Shown: positions 1 to 12,536, counted from the stretch's first letter. The stretch: DNA of 64,000 nucleotides from Aporrectodea caliginosa (GCA_020284085.1 JACEVL010000409.1:156001-220000); one strand, 5' to 3'. A program made the numbers and translations. Notes: generated from the sequence alone by a model not told the origin.

Positions 1-1279
1 GCATTCATACAAAAGCTACATACATGCATGCATGCATACATACATACACACACACATAGGCATACATACATACTTTTCTGTTCTGAATTCTGCGTCTCTG
101 TTAAATTTTGTATTCATGGATTGTCTCAAGAAGCAGCCAAGTTGGGAGTCACGATAACGGTTTAATCGATGCTAGTTTCTTTCGTTTAAGTTATAGGCCT
201 ACCTAGCGTTACATTTTTTTATTGTCAACCATTCCCAAACACCATAAACAAGACACAGGCGACTTCTAGGGAATGCGGATGAAAACTATAGCGGTCGTGT
301 ATTTTATTTCGATGTATTAGGCTAGATCAGTGGTTTAAGTTAGCGCCCATAATGAATCAAACTGCCGTGAAATGTTTAAAAATGCGCAGATGGTTGGCTG
401 ATTTGGTCAGCTACTGCGTAAGGACACTGTTTCGTAACAAAGAAAATTAAGCTTATTGTCGCCTCTCCTATGTCCAGACTTGGGACTCGCACTCCAACAG
501 TAGGCCTACAAGCAGTAGCGGAGTGTAATGTCCGGCCGAACGTTATATAGCGCTCAAGTTTCTTGCTGTGGATCGTTTTTCAGCGAGTCTTGAGTGCCAT
601 TCACTCGTTTAGAAGTCGCGGCGATCTTGACTCCCTCCTTGAGCTGCCATTTTTGCGTTCAATTTTTATAATTATAGCCTAGCTTCTCTACAGCTGAACC
701 GTTCAGAGGTGCTCCCATTGTGTGTGATTCAGTGACAGCCTTGATATCCAACAATAGAAAGTCAGTCAAGCGTGAAAACCACGAGCCTATAGCCTGAAAG
801 GATGCGTACGTGTCAACAATTTGAGTGGTTTTGTATGACAAAGTTCGCCCGAATGGCTCAGGTTCACCATGGGTACAAACACAACGAGACAAAGGACGCG
901 TGTCTCTAACGCCATCTAGTGAATCGAAGATATGACAAATAAGCCAACATAAAGGACAATTAGCTCTGCTGATGTAAAAAGTGTTAACAATGAACACAAC
1001 AACATAACATAACAATGGTTTAGGTGGTTCAGAAAGACGGATGATCTGCGTTAGAACTGTATTAACAATAGTTTATATTGTTATATAACATCCTAAATTG
1101 CGAGCAGCTTATTTGGCGTTTTACTAGCCTATACAGTATACTACAGGCGCATTTACATTACCAACTGACAGTCAAAGTAGGCTATATCAATAGAATAAGC
1201 ATTACTACTATTTGGCATTGGTTCCAACAAAGGCCCCGTTTTTAGATCGCCTTCTGTGTACAGGGTAACATCATCTATG
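1..1279. other. Intergenic, no gene recognised
   Basis: A short run of degenerate CATA/CACA microsatellite lies at about 17-75. The rest is AT-rich DNA with TAGGCCTA-type motifs near 195 and 505. A 118-codon open frame on the minus strand at 659-1015 shows no family resemblance and no splice context, so it is not called. Confidence 0.5.
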
Positions 1280-1557
1280 AGCGCGCGATGATCTAGTGGC
1301 TATAGCGTGCTGGACTGAACAAGTGAAGGATCGGCCAGATTCAGGTCCGAAATCCTCGCCGTGGCAGAACGGAAATTTGTTTCGTGATTCTGGCCGCCAA
1401 CTTATTATTCCGCTTCCTCCTCACCAGATTTATCAATATGATGGCCTATTTTACCATGCAACATCTAAACTAACATAAAACTTGCCCCTTGCATTATGCA
1501 GATCCATTCGATGAGCACCAAAATGCGGTTTGCATTATTGGTTTATTAAAGGATTTT

Positions 1558-1598
<41 letters not shown>

Positions 1599-1604
1599 CT
1601 ACAA
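1280..1604 (+). mobile_element. tRNA-derived SINE with (TTAC)n tail
   Basis: The head is tRNA-like. An A-box-like stretch (TGGCTATAGCGTGCTGG) at about 1297 is followed some 45 bp later by a degenerate B box (GGTCCGAAATCC) at about 1344. A tRNA-unrelated body follows, and the element ends in about eleven TTAC/ACTT repeats at 1557-1603, a typical SINE 3' tail. The degenerate B box suggests an old copy. Promoter boxes are read directly; the SINE assignment is inference from layout. Confidence 0.6.
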
Positions 1605-2424
1605 ATGCCTTTTCGCGAGGTTGTTCTGAACAGTTAAAGTCTGCACAGATCCAGTATTATATCTTATTGCATTTAGTTGCTATGGACTCTAGCATCGCTC
1701 TTGGGAGATGCCTGAAAAGCGCTATATAAATGTTTTGGAACGTTACATTACTATGTAGGTTATGGCTTGTAAATCTATTCTATATTATCATGCTCCTGCA
1801 ACAAGTAAATAAGTAAGATTTATTAGCACGAGACAAACACCCACACTTTACAACAACGTCGCATGCATTAGTGACCAAGTATTACAATACCTGAGTAAGA
1901 AAAGATAAGCGAAAACTATACGAACAAGAAGTCACAAATTCTGTTCCGTCAGACATAGTATTTCCAGATCATTTTAAAAGATTTGAAAAGCAGCCAACCA
2001 AACTATGGCCCATGGTCCAAATTGTAAACGGTCATGAAACAACATTATCGGGAAACCTTATCATTATCAGTTTAATTTTTTTTTATTATTGACTGTCGCA
2101 GTTGCCTTGATTTTTAAAAAGAATGTATGCGCTAATGATTGCTCATGTGTAACTTCTATGTAGGTGTCTGTTTGGTAGTTGGCTAGACATTCAGCTTAAC
2201 TGGGCATCGATAAAAAGTTACAATAAGTTATAACGCCTGTTTGAACTTATTACTTTAGATATAGGCTAATATCCTTCAAAACACGATAGGCGTTATATCC
2301 TAACAACTGAATAATAGAACTTTGCTTGCGTTTATTATAGAGTCATAGCGCTAAATAAATTTCAGTTGATCTTCGAATTCCATGGTGCACTCATTTCGCG
2401 GGTATTTGGAATGTATCGACGTTT

Positions 2425-2505
2425 CCTATTGGTCCAATTTAAAATGATCTGAGGTCAGCCAATGGGAGCGGCCGCCTGCGTGGCCAGCATCCAATAAAAC
2501 GCGGC
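2425..2505 (+). promoter_or_regulatory. CCAAT-box cluster, promoter of the HMG-box gene
   Basis: Four CCAAT pentamers, one of them in reverse orientation, lie within 70 bp: ATTGG at 2428, CCAAT at 2434, 2459 and 2491. A GC-rich stretch containing GCGGCCGC lies among them. The cluster sits just upstream of an untranslated exon that ends in a strong splice donor at 2672. CCAAT clusters bound by NF-Y are common in promoters of broadly expressed chromatin genes. No TATA box was assigned. Confidence 0.55.
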
Positions 2506-2671
2506 GTTGCAGAGATTCGGCTTGTGCTTGTGTTTTTGCCGCTTCCGTCCTTGTGCGTTGGGTCCGCTTGTCTTGTCATAAGAGCTGCAGTGCTTTGCTT
2601 TGCTTCGTTTCTTACAGAAGACGGCTTTCAGCAAGGTACTACACGTGCAAGAGAAATAAATCTTCGAAATC
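2506..2671 (+). other. Untranslated first exon of the HMG-box gene
   Basis: The exon ends with the donor C|GTAAGTATT at 2672 and would join across a 1.17-kb intron to the acceptor TTTTGCAG that ends at 3846, four bases before the start codon. The 5' boundary is not visible; transcription probably starts near 2500-2530. An internal GTACTA at 2636 could serve as an alternative, weaker donor. Confidence 0.45.
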
Positions 2672-3849
2672 GTAAGTATTGTTTCAGCCAAGTAAAAGAC
2701 GGTTTTGTTGCCATCAGATTGATGAAATTAAGCTTGAAATTTCAGTTTTACTGTCGTTGGTAATTGTTGGTGGGAATTTTTCTTTCTCGCTAAAGCCAAC
2801 GCTCTCTGTTCAAGGCTAGGCTAGATTACAAATGGCCGCGGCGTTCTTGCTGTGGAGTTCGAACATGACACTTCAAATTTAGATTTAGTGTTTAAGACGG
2901 CAAATATTTGAAATTTTGAAACGACAGAAGTGAAGAGTAAAGTCTCGATAATCGATTAGTAAAAATTGGTGTAGTTTGACAAAGAAATGACCTGAGATTT
3001 ATAAGAATTTAGAGACAGACTAGGTTGAAAAGACAATGGACGCCGCATCGGGAAGTTTGACATGGCTTGGCGAGAAAGCAATTCCGACAAAGATTTCTTT
3101 TAATATTTGACAGATTTTGATTTGAAAACGTGTAATTAAGTGCTGGCAATTGGCGCCATTTGAAATGAAACTTTTATCTGCGATTTGCATAATTTATTTT
3201 CGATGGAATAGAATAGAACCTTTGTGTTAGAGCCATGTGGCTAGATTTCCGCGTCAAGGAAAATAGGCCGAGTTTTAAAATTGGTTCAAGGCCAAAGCAA
3301 AATTTTGTGTAATAATGATGTTATTTGATAGAATGCATCAGGGACACGATAGCAGATAAGATTATATTTTGAGTTTCTTCAAATAAAGGATACCACTTTT
3401 ATTTTTGATTATTGAATACTGGCATAAAACTTGACAGCTACATAGTACGGCTTTGCATCAGTCGTCTAGGATTTAAGTACCACAGTTGGACCTTGATGGT
3501 AAAAAAGAATTTTGTCTTGATAGAGAGTTTTAGTGTTTAGCAGTGTGAATATTAATTAAGTAATAATTTAAGCTTTAGATACAATTTTTGATCTGGAGTA
3601 TAATGAGAGCAAACTTCAGTTTTGTGTGGAATTGGAATGCTAGTCGAATAAGCCTCAACAATAAATTGGCCCAAATGAAACAGTTGCCAGATATTGAAGA
3701 TGCATTCCTTGGCTCTGGCAGATTATAAAGCTAATCCAAGCAAATTTACTGTTACTAGCCTTTGTTCTTTGTATCACTGCACAAAAGGTTAATGGGAATT
3801 ATGGCCTTTTATGTGAAAAACTATACAGTATTCATTTGTTTTGCAGAAA

Positions 3850-6121
3850 ATGGCATCAAAGTCTAAGAAGGGTCAGGATCCAGATTACGATGGTGGAAAG
3901 CGTAAACGGGGTGGGAAAGCCGGAAAAGATCCCAACGCACCAAAGAGACCCCTGTAAGTATATTGGAAAGAAAGTTACTGCCGATTTAAGCTGGCTTTAT
4001 ACCTATTTAAGCTGCCTTTATACCTATTTAAGCTGGCTTTATTCCTATTTAAGCTGTCTTTATTTCTATTTAAGCTGTCTTTATTCCTATTTAAGCTAGC
4101 TTTATTCCTATTTTAGCTGGCTTTATTCCTATTTAAGCTGGCTTTATTCCGATTTAAGCTGGCTTTTTACGGGTTTAAGCTGTCTTTATACCGATTTAAA
4201 CTGAACTTATACTGATTTAAACTGAACTTATACTGATTTAAACTGAACTTATACTGATTTAAACTGAACTTATACTGATTTAAGTTGACTTTATAGTGAA
4301 TTAAGTGGTGAAGTAGGACACAAGTTTAAGGATTCAACTCTTGCAATGTTTTAAAAATGCTTGTAAATTCAGCAATAAATGTGTACAATTAATACGGGTT
4401 TAATGAAGAATGATTTGTCGATTACTGCGATAAAAAACTTAAATGCTCAATATCTTAAATTTTGGGATTAATTTGCTTTCATTGTGTTTAAGTTTAGTTG
4501 ATCTGTAAATACTAAAATGTGGTGCCGACTAGCTTGCGTTGAAATAACTTAACTTTGTTTGATTTTTACAGAAAATTTTGTTTGGCTTATTAAATACTGA
4601 TTTGATCTGTTTTGTTTTTAGGTCTGCCTTTTTCTGCTTCTCAAATGAAGAAAGATCAAAGGTCAAGGCCAAGTACCCAGACTACACTGTTGGTCAAATC
4701 GCCAAGGAACTCGGTGAGAGGTGGAAGACGTGTCCAAACAAACCTAAATTCGAAGCCCTCGCCGCTAAAGAAAAAGAAAGATACGAAGAGGTCAGTTAGT
4801 TGTTAGTTAATTAAAAAAATCTAAAATTGATTGTCTATTAGTGTTAGTTGTAGCATCTCGAAACTAGGTTTATAGTTAAGTAGCCCAGAACCAATTGGAC
4901 AGCTGTAGAATCCATTCTGTGGTAATCACTAGCATGGTATTGCACTGGAAGGAACGGTGTTGTGTGATCAACGTCAGCCCATGGATTTGACGATGGCGAA
5001 ATAGAAGACTGCATAAATCAGTTGGCAGTACGTGTCGGTGTTTTCGGAAAATTAATAAAATTGTTAAAAGTAAAATCTATTTTGATAGCCTGTCAGATTT
5101 TGTTGTTAGCCTGGCTGGTTGATTATGTGTACAGCAGAGAGATTATGCTTGGTTAACTTTAGCATCAGTACACGTTATTACTAATACAATCTGTTGTCGA
5201 TTATCTTGACATTTTCATTGTTGTTTTTCATCATTAGTTCTTCAGAATAGGTTAATTGTTTTTGCAGAAGCTGAATTGCATATGGCTTGGCGATGTAGCA
5301 TTAATTTCCGTCAGAATTTAGCCGCTTGATTGAAATATAGCAATTACATTTAAATCAGTTGGCAGTACATATTGAGGCCACTGAATTAAGGGACATCACT
5401 CGAGTTTCACTAGAACGAAGCAATCTATTAAAGTTTCTGATGATTAATTTTCTTTTGAGAGTTTTTTCTTTTTTGTTAATGAACCTGTCAGATTTTGTGG
5501 CAGCCTGACTTGTGGCTGTTACATGTGTACAGCAGGGAGATTATACTTGGCCAACTGTTGTATCAGTGTGTGTTGTTACTAATGCATATTGTTACAGATT
5601 AACCTGATATATTTTATTTATTTTACTTGACAAAATGAGATATTAAAAATTCATTAATTGTTTAGATGACTTCTACAACTGTGTCACTTTGTTAAATTTC
5701 GAATGAAGCATTATGCTGGCATAATTCCTGTTAATCCAGCTTAACTGATTAATTTAGAAGAATTTGTATCATGTTGATTGCTGACTTTAAATTTAAATAT
5801 TGTCAATACTTTAAAAACTTAAATGGAGTAAATAACAATGTTTTGTTTTTATAGGAAATGGCTGAATATAAACAGAATGGCAGTGGAGCCCTCGCCAAGA
5901 AGGCTCCTGCAAAGGCTGTAGTGGCACCAAAAGCGGCAGCGGCTAAAGCACCAGCGACAAAAGCGCCAGCAAAGCCAGGAAAAGCAGCACCAGCTGCCAA
6001 GGGAGGTTCAAAATCAAAGCCACCAGCGAAAAAGGCGAAACTAGACGATGATGATGAAGACGACGATGACGAGGAAGAAATCGACGAAGAGGAGGAGGAG
6101 GAAGAAGAAGAGAGCGATTAA
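3850..6121 (+). CDS. Single HMG-box chromatin protein (HMGB-like), 3 coding exons
   Basis: Coding exons are 3850-3953, 4622-4790 and 5855-6121, with GT-AG introns and agreeing phases, giving 179 aa. Residues 1-25 are basic. An HMG box follows at about 26-97, opening KDPNAPKRPLSAFFCFSNEE and closing ERYEEEMAEYK, with the usual aromatic core (FF, Y, W). It best resembles box B of vertebrate HMGB1/2. Residues about 98-147 form an Ala/Lys/Pro linker like a histone H1 tail, and the last 32 residues are almost all Asp/Glu. Such proteins bend DNA without sequence specificity in the nucleus. Classical HMGB proteins have two boxes; only one is present and no upstream exon encodes a second. The start is the first ATG after the acceptor at 3846. 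Orthology to a named HMGB is not claimed. Confidence 0.93.
3983..4297 (+). repeat. 21-bp minisatellite, about 15 copies, in intron
   Basis: Tandem units of the form TATTTAAGCTGGCTTTATTCC-like sequence (21 bp) begin 30 bp after the splice donor of the first coding exon of the HMG-box gene. Later units change together to GATTTAAACTGAACTTATACT-like forms: four adjacent units are identical, which points to recent local amplification. The array keeps an open frame for a while, but that frame is intronic. Confidence 0.9.
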
Positions 6122-6204
6122 GAAGCATAATGAATCTGACTTTGTTGCAACGTAGAATGTTCAGTTTTTGAATGCTACGAGCAAACTTATTTTTTCTTGA
6201 TAAC

Positions 6205-6210
6205 AATAAA
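6205..6210 (+). terminator. Poly(A) signal AATAAA of the HMG-box gene
   Basis: A canonical AATAAA lies 84 bp after the stop codon. A T-rich stretch lies just upstream and cleavage would be expected about 15-25 bp downstream. Confidence 0.7.
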
Positions 6211-6229
6211 GAAGTGAAAATAATTCCAT

Positions 6230-8083
6230 TTGAAATGTGGATTTTCTTGCAAGTGCTTTGCGTTGAATGCCGTAACCGTCTCGGTGGTTGACTGCGGCAA
6301 GAGTACTGTGCTGAAAGATGGACTGAAAAATCTAGAACATGAAAATGACTTAAGGCAGTTTGAATTTGAACTCGTTTTTATGTGTTTAATTGTTTACTAA
6401 CTGGTTTGTTTGGACATTTTCACTTTCACGTGATAGGTGACTTAGGCATAAAATGAACAAGTCTTGTATTTCAATTGTCATATCAGCCATTACTGGTTAG
6501 GCAGTGCTAATGTTGGATAATTGGGTAAGGTTGGAAATTCAATGAAGATGACTGAGATTTTACCAGTTAAAATTATAGAAATCCATGGTTGGGATGGGTG
6601 ACTGATGTGAGCATGCATTAACTCTTTCTTCCCATGTTACAATACTAGCAATCTGGAATTACGGTGTCTCCAGTGAAATCAGTTCATGTTTTGATGTGTT
6701 GCCAGTTATGTTGTGTTCAAGTTTATGATTAAAATGATTTCAGAGTGGTGATTTCCTGTTCAATTATCTACTTTATATGGAGGTTGGTAAGTATAGGAAA
6801 GTCTATTTGGCGGCAAGAGTCTTAGGTCATGTAGACTTGGCACACTTTGTCAAGCCACCTCCACTGGCAAATTATTTCTTACAATTCATGTAACTAAGAA
6901 ATTCATTAAGAAGAAAGCATTTTCGCAGACCCAGCATTTTCCATTAGGTAAAACTGCTGTGCATTGACACTTGTTAGCCTAGCTTTCATAGCGTTTATTA
7001 AGTTTAAGCACAACGCTAGCCTGAGTCTGGTGTAATCTAACAACACTCAATAATAAGAAATACTTGTGCTATGCTGCAGAAAGTCAGTTTTTGCAGAACA
7101 CTGCATTTTATTTAGATGGGTTTGTTGAGTTCAGTGTTTTTGGAAATGAACATGCCAGATTACACGTCTGGTCTGGAACTGTACTCCGGTGTTCAACTCC
7201 CAGCAACTCCTTTTCCCTCCATTATTTAACTAAAAGGTGGTGTTGCCTGTAAGAAGCTGGTCCATTTGCTTATGAATAACCAGTTTCCATCTGCTTTTGG
7301 TTGTGGTGTTGCTCAGCCTTAGAACAAATTGTGTGTTTAACTTTGTTCTGCCCTTCATGACTGCATGTTCATTCGTAACTGTCTGAAACATTGCTTTTGA
7401 TTATGGAAAGTGAAGTTTTTGCCCGTAATGTGACTGGCTGTTACGTTGTACATGTTCTATTGCTGATGACTCTTAAGAAATGTTGGTGTTCTGCCGTAAT
7501 TATTACTTTTGGATTTCTGTTTGAAAAATTTTATGAAAGGACACTTTATAATTAAACATTTTACCAACTCTGGTTTTGTCGGTTATGCAGCAGTGACAAC
7601 TGTTTTTAACAGATTAATTTCTTAATTTTAAGTAAGTTATTCTTAACATCTTGGAATGCATTGATATTGAGTTCGAGTTTATTCAACACAAAGCAATACT
7701 AAGTCTTGTCTATTAATTCAGATAAACCGTATATTAATAGATTATACCCGAAATCCTGTCTTTTAACATATAGCGTGTTGACTACTGATTCAACAATACA
7801 ATTGAATACATGTACGAGTTTTAGGCAGATTAAAACAAGCTTAGGCCTTAGGCTGTTCCTGTGTCGTGATTTCTCACTTAATTTGACAAGCCAAAAATAT
7901 TAACTGAACTGAGGTGAAGGAAGTTTTGGAGCCATTGAAGCCGGGCAACAGGAAACATTGAGAACAGTAGACTGGAAGAGTAAGTTTTCAGTTGCAAGCA
8001 GGACAGTTTCAGTTGTGAATCGAGAGTGTGTTCCAAAATATTAACTGGATGTTGGATGTTAGCAAAGTTGCTACACTACTTTA
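6230..8083. other. Intergenic, no gene recognised
   Basis: AT-rich sequence without a convincing exon. Open frames at 7064-7252 and 7706-7903 are short and show no domain, splice context or repeat similarity. A short segment near 7970 (GACTGGAAGAGTAAG) recurs near 8250 inside the neighbouring hAT remnant. Confidence 0.45.
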
Positions 8084-8665
8084 CAGTGTTGTGCACGAGA
8101 CCAAGGCCGTGTGGTTCCAGGACCAAGACCTATGCCTCCAGACCATAAACACAATTCTCAATTGTAGTGTTACTTATTCCCGTAATTGAAGTCAGAGGTT
8201 TATTATTACAGCAGTTTTATATAGCGCCCATTCAAGACAGTCTACTAAGGAGTGTAGACTGGAAGAGTATAAGTTGCAGTCTTTGTCCCCCAAGTCTGTG
8301 AGGTCTCGTGAAGAGCACGCTACAGCTAAACACTCAACAGGTGCAGGTGTTGCGGGATACAAAAACTGCCAGTATAGAAAATTCCCCACCAAATACCTGA
8401 TCTGCTGATTTTGCCTCGAGAAATTGCATTAGTGTATTAAAGCCTAACTAGACGAGCACCAGAAGCCAGGTTAACTCTGCCTCAACGATTTCTTGTCGCT
8501 TCTGATAAGCAAACAACAGGCTCTCTCGCTTTTTCCTTGGCGGATTTTGGCGTGAATTCGAAGCTATCGCAGAAGCCTCTGAAAAACTGCCCATATCGAC
8601 AACATTTAATAAGTAGGCCTATTCCACTCGTTCCCACCCAAGACCAAAGGCGAATGACCCAGACC
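8084..8665 (-). mobile_element. Nonautonomous hAT element, decayed copy of the 44,895-45,784 family
   Basis: One end, CAGTGTTGTGCACGAGACC at 8084, is identical to the terminal repeat of the element ending at 45784. The interior follows the reverse complement of that element for about 550 bp with small gaps: the CCATAAACACAATTCTCA block, the GAGGTCTCGTGAAGAGCAC block, TGATTTTGCCTCGAGAAA, CTTGTCGCTTCTGATAAG and AATTCGAAGCTATC. Similarity fades at about 8665 and no opposite terminal repeat or target duplication is found, so this copy is truncated or eroded. A stretch at about 8205-8265 is absent from the other copy and carries a TATATAGCGCC tail motif. Confidence 0.75.
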
Positions 8666-9736
8666 AGACGCCCAAGACCAGAGAGGCTGAAGTTTTCCCT
8701 TCGTCAAAAAATATGCACCATTAGTTCGATTGTTTCGTGTCCAATGTTACAATTCGTCGAATTCGATCTAGGTGTACAGTAATACCCAGTAATGGACCTA
8801 ATGGTGGTATCATGGTATGACGGTAGATTTCCTGAAGCAACTGCCATCTTGATGGCCGTCTTTGATGGGAGAGAGAAACTACATTGATCTATTACTGGGT
8901 TCAGCGTTCTGTCCCATGACGCTTTGCTTCCAGCGGCTTCCGGTTGCTTCAACGCCTCATTGGCGTAATATGTAAGTAAGTAAGGAAGCAGGCCTATAAC
9001 CGGTTGCAGAAGATTCGCACTCCGGTGTACAAACATAAAGTAGGCCTAATATAAAATACGAAATCAGTGTGAATAGAACATTCTTCCAATAAAATGTTTC
9101 CTCATGTTATTGCAGTTACTGTTTAATAAAGCTGTGTCACAAATAAAGATGATTGACGTCCTCCTTTATTCAGTCTTGGGACTGGCACCGCCTGAAAACA
9201 GTGGCCGATGTGACAAGACAAATAGGCCTATATAAGTTCCATTGAGTTTGTATAAGTGGTCTTTGGTAATAGGCTACCTTAATACATTGGAATTGTGCAC
9301 GTATGACAAGTAGGCTAAGGTACCGGTGAAGTGCGCGTACGTAGTTAGACATTAATTTTATGCAGCGCCTTTTCAAATATCTCGAGAGCATGACACACGA
9401 AGCCCATGTGGGGATATATTCATAATGGGCTTCACGTGTAGGCCTACCATGTATGACTTTGATGTTGGATAGAACTCTAATGATCTCAGAGGTGATCAAA
9501 TAGGCTACTCGAGTCTCGATCATGAGGTCGATGGATCTTGCAAAGAGTCGAAATGATAAAATTATGAAGTGTAAACATATGATGTGACTTTAAGGCGACA
9601 TCAATACGTGAGTCAATTTTTAGAGAAAAAAACTGGCAGTTTACGCTACGAAATTTAGCCTACATTGCTTCGTAGCCTATTCAATTTCCACCAGAGCGTA
9701 TCTTCGACTTTCAGCTGACCCACTTGTAATTGTATT
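8666..9736. other. Intergenic, no gene recognised
   Basis: Contains several TAGGCCTA motifs (about 8990, 9044, 9224, 9438). Minus-strand open frames at 8704-9036 and 9170-9523 show no recognisable domain or splice context. Confidence 0.4.
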
Positions 9737-10045
9737 TACATAGCGACCGTATGGCCTCGACCCTGTTCATTTTTCTATGAATTGATTGAATGAGATCCTC
9801 CAATCAGTCCAATCAGTCCAATGGATCTCACCCGTTTCAATAGGCGACAAAGCCGCGACATGCCACTTAAATGACTTAATCTTCACGTGTAGGCTACGGG
9901 ACCGTGCTAGACCGAGATTTAAATCTCTGAAATAAGCCACCTTCTGGGAGCGAACCACGGTCCTGAAACTCTCCAACACAGAGGCGCTGAGACACAGCCT
10001 AGTATAGGCTACGCTCTAACCATGTAGCTAACTGGGCCACGAGAG
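9737..10045 (-). mobile_element. tRNA-derived SINE (family shared with 29,862-30,070)
   Basis: On the minus strand the head contains TTAGCTACATGGTTAGAGC (A-box region) at about 10035-10017 and the B-box-like GGTTCGCTCCC at about 9961-9951. The body, including GAGATTTAAATCTCGG, the segment matching GACCGTATGGCCTCGACCC, and TCAATGAATTGAT-like sequence, is shared with the copy at 29862-30070. Two dispersed copies with a tRNA-like head support a SINE. Confidence 0.65.
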
Positions 10046-12469
10046 CTACAGTAGAAAAACTTAGAAAACTACAGTAAGCCTGAGGACGTGGTGGACTATT
10101 CTTGGCATTAACTTGATACGTCTGGAACAAAAACTGTGACGAAAGAATTTATATAAATGCAGAAGTGTGGAGATTTTAGATACCATTTGTTTTATTGATT
10201 AGGCGAGGTATGACCGCACGAAGCATAGCCTACGCATTGACGCTCACAATGCAAACCTGTTTTTGGACGCCTTTGTATTTGTGACGATAAACGCAGTGCA
10301 TAAGTAAGCGAGGTAGTCGGACTATCGCTCAGCGACTTATTTAATTTGTTTTGTGCTTAGTGAGCGACTGTGAATAAGCTGGTTCAAGCGACGGCCTTTT
10401 GGGCTCTGAAGAAATCTGGAGATAACGATTACAACCACTAGGCTATCTCACAGCAATTCTGTCAAAAAGAAAACTGCTACTAGTTTTGCGCTACATAAAT
10501 AATGATAGGTATAAGCCGAGCGGTTATTAACGGACGTCGCACCACCGAAAAGCTAATAGTTTTAATCTGAGGAATCTGTGCGTTAATTACCGTTAGATTG
10601 TCCTGTTAAAATCGCATTTGGTCAGTACTTTATCGCCTTTGATCAAAGGTGCTGCCGCCGGTCGTATTACGAGCACCTAAATGTGATTTTTGATGTGCTT
10701 TTGGCTGCTTCGTGCTAACTGCTGGAGTCTTCACCATTCTACGCAGACGCTCTTTGCTGGCAGACGATGGTCAGCATTTCTACTTATGGATCTCTACGAA
10801 AACTTTACGACACGCTCCATCTCGTGAATACGGTATTTTAAGACTTATTCTTCGTTTCGTTTAACAGTATTACTTCTGATATAATGTTTTATACTTTCAC
10901 TGAGACCCTTAATTAGGCCTTTAGACGATTGTTCGTGATTCCATATGGCAGTAGGCCCTGTATGCGACATTTCGATTGAGGATGGACGCAAGTTCCCTTG
11001 AAAGAGTTCAGTTTGTTAAGACCCATCGCCTTTGCTTCTTATGGTGTTTGACAGATTTCTTTCAACTGTAGGGCCTACATATAAAAATTATTTTGATCAA
11101 TCCAACTTCTATTTAAAGACAGAAATGGTTTCATCAATCCCACTTCGAGTCAGTGAAACAACTTTTTTCTTTAATCCAGCTTCCATTTTATTTTGATGAT
11201 ATAAAATAATTTACCAACCTAAACTACGGGTTTACCCATACATGTATATAATATTACACCGTTGTTTCCAGCATTAAATTTGTGACAATTGGTCAGTGGG
11301 TTTCAACATTTAGGATATGATAATGACAATAGGTTCTAGGGGTACGAAGTGTGGAAAGTTTACTGACTAGGTATCTTGGGGAGTTGGGGTGCAGTGTAAA
11401 CTCCCAAGCAGGGTCCAGAGATTTTCATCATGTTATGTTGAGGAATTATAAAAAATCTGTTGAATATATATCTGCTGAAGATATGATTTCTAATTTATAT
11501 GTACTGACAGACGTTTCTTAAGTACTTCAAACTGACATCTCAATCAATATTCGTTTAATGAAAAATAATCAAGCTGACACAGCCGCAACTTAATGACAAG
11601 AAATAGAAAACAGTTATCAGCTTGTTCAGAGGATACGGGGCCTACCTGTGGACCCGCCGGCAAACCCTCCCGGCCTCTCGGCCTAAACTTCTGATCGAGA
11701 TTGAGGTGATCTATTTGTAACCAGTTGTTAAGCTTTCATTGCAGGGTTTGGCAATGATTTTAAAGCAGTGATATTTTTGTGCAGGACTTATATTGTTCTT
11801 ATATTGTAGTTTAGAGTGGATCCATACAGGTGGACAATCGTTTTTGTTGTTTAAGCCCCAAACTGGTTGGGGGTGAGAGTTGCGTAATAAACTTGTAAAG
11901 TAAAAAAGGCCATTATGAAACTAAGAAACTAAATAGGTAAAAGAAGCTGGGAATCAAAGTTCGGTCCTGAAGATCTTAGAGCTCAAAAAGATTGTAAAGC
12001 CAAAATATTTCTGTTTACTAAACCCTGAGCTGGGTGAAATTGCAGAGTTTACAGGGCAGCGCTTTTTTGTCTGGTTGTTTGATATTAAGGAATGTTGCCC
12101 TTCTGTAGCAAGGTAAAGACATCTGGCTATTTTTTTTATTGAACTGCTACTTTAAATTGGCATGGAGTAAGACATAAGGTTGGGGTGCTTCAATGAGTGG
12201 ACCAATTCTGCAGTCAGAAACTTTAGCATAAATTGGATGGGTTAAACCCAGTGTCAATCCTCATTCAAAATTGGATGAATTTCAGCAGTAGTCATGCATG
12301 TATGTAATTTATGTAATGTACATGTATGGACAAACTGAGTATTATTTTTACCTATCCTATAACAAAGGAACTTCTAACGATATATATGAATGCATGTGCA
12401 TATAATGTCAGTGCGACTGTGCTTTTATGATTATGCTATAATATTATAAACCACTTGAGACTTGAGATC
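10046..12469. other. Intergenic, no gene recognised
   Basis: No convincing exon. At 11090-11205 three diverged units carry the core AATCCAACTTCTATTTAA and close variants; the same unit forms the tandem array at 62730-62980. An 11,640-11,700 stretch is unusually GC-rich (ACCCGCCGGCAAACCCTCCC) without a recognisable feature. Confidence 0.4.
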
Positions 12470-12536
12470 AGTATATATATATATATATGCATGTAGATAT
12501 ATTTACACTGTATAAACCTCGAGGTCAGGATGTTTA

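Noticed and set aside
1280..1365. Functional tRNA gene
   Set aside because: The cloverleaf is not complete, the B box is degenerate and a SINE body and tail follow; the same holds for 9950-10045, 43974-44045 and 45793-45840.
3836..4099. 87-codon open frame with repeated Leu-Tyr-Leu-Ser units
   Set aside because: It reads through the splice donor at 3954 into the intronic 21-bp minisatellite; the real frame of the first coding exon is different.
5803..6206. Ala-rich and Leu/Pro/His-rich minus-strand frames opposite HMG-box exon 3
   Set aside because: They are antisense shadows of the Ala/Lys linker and the acidic tail.
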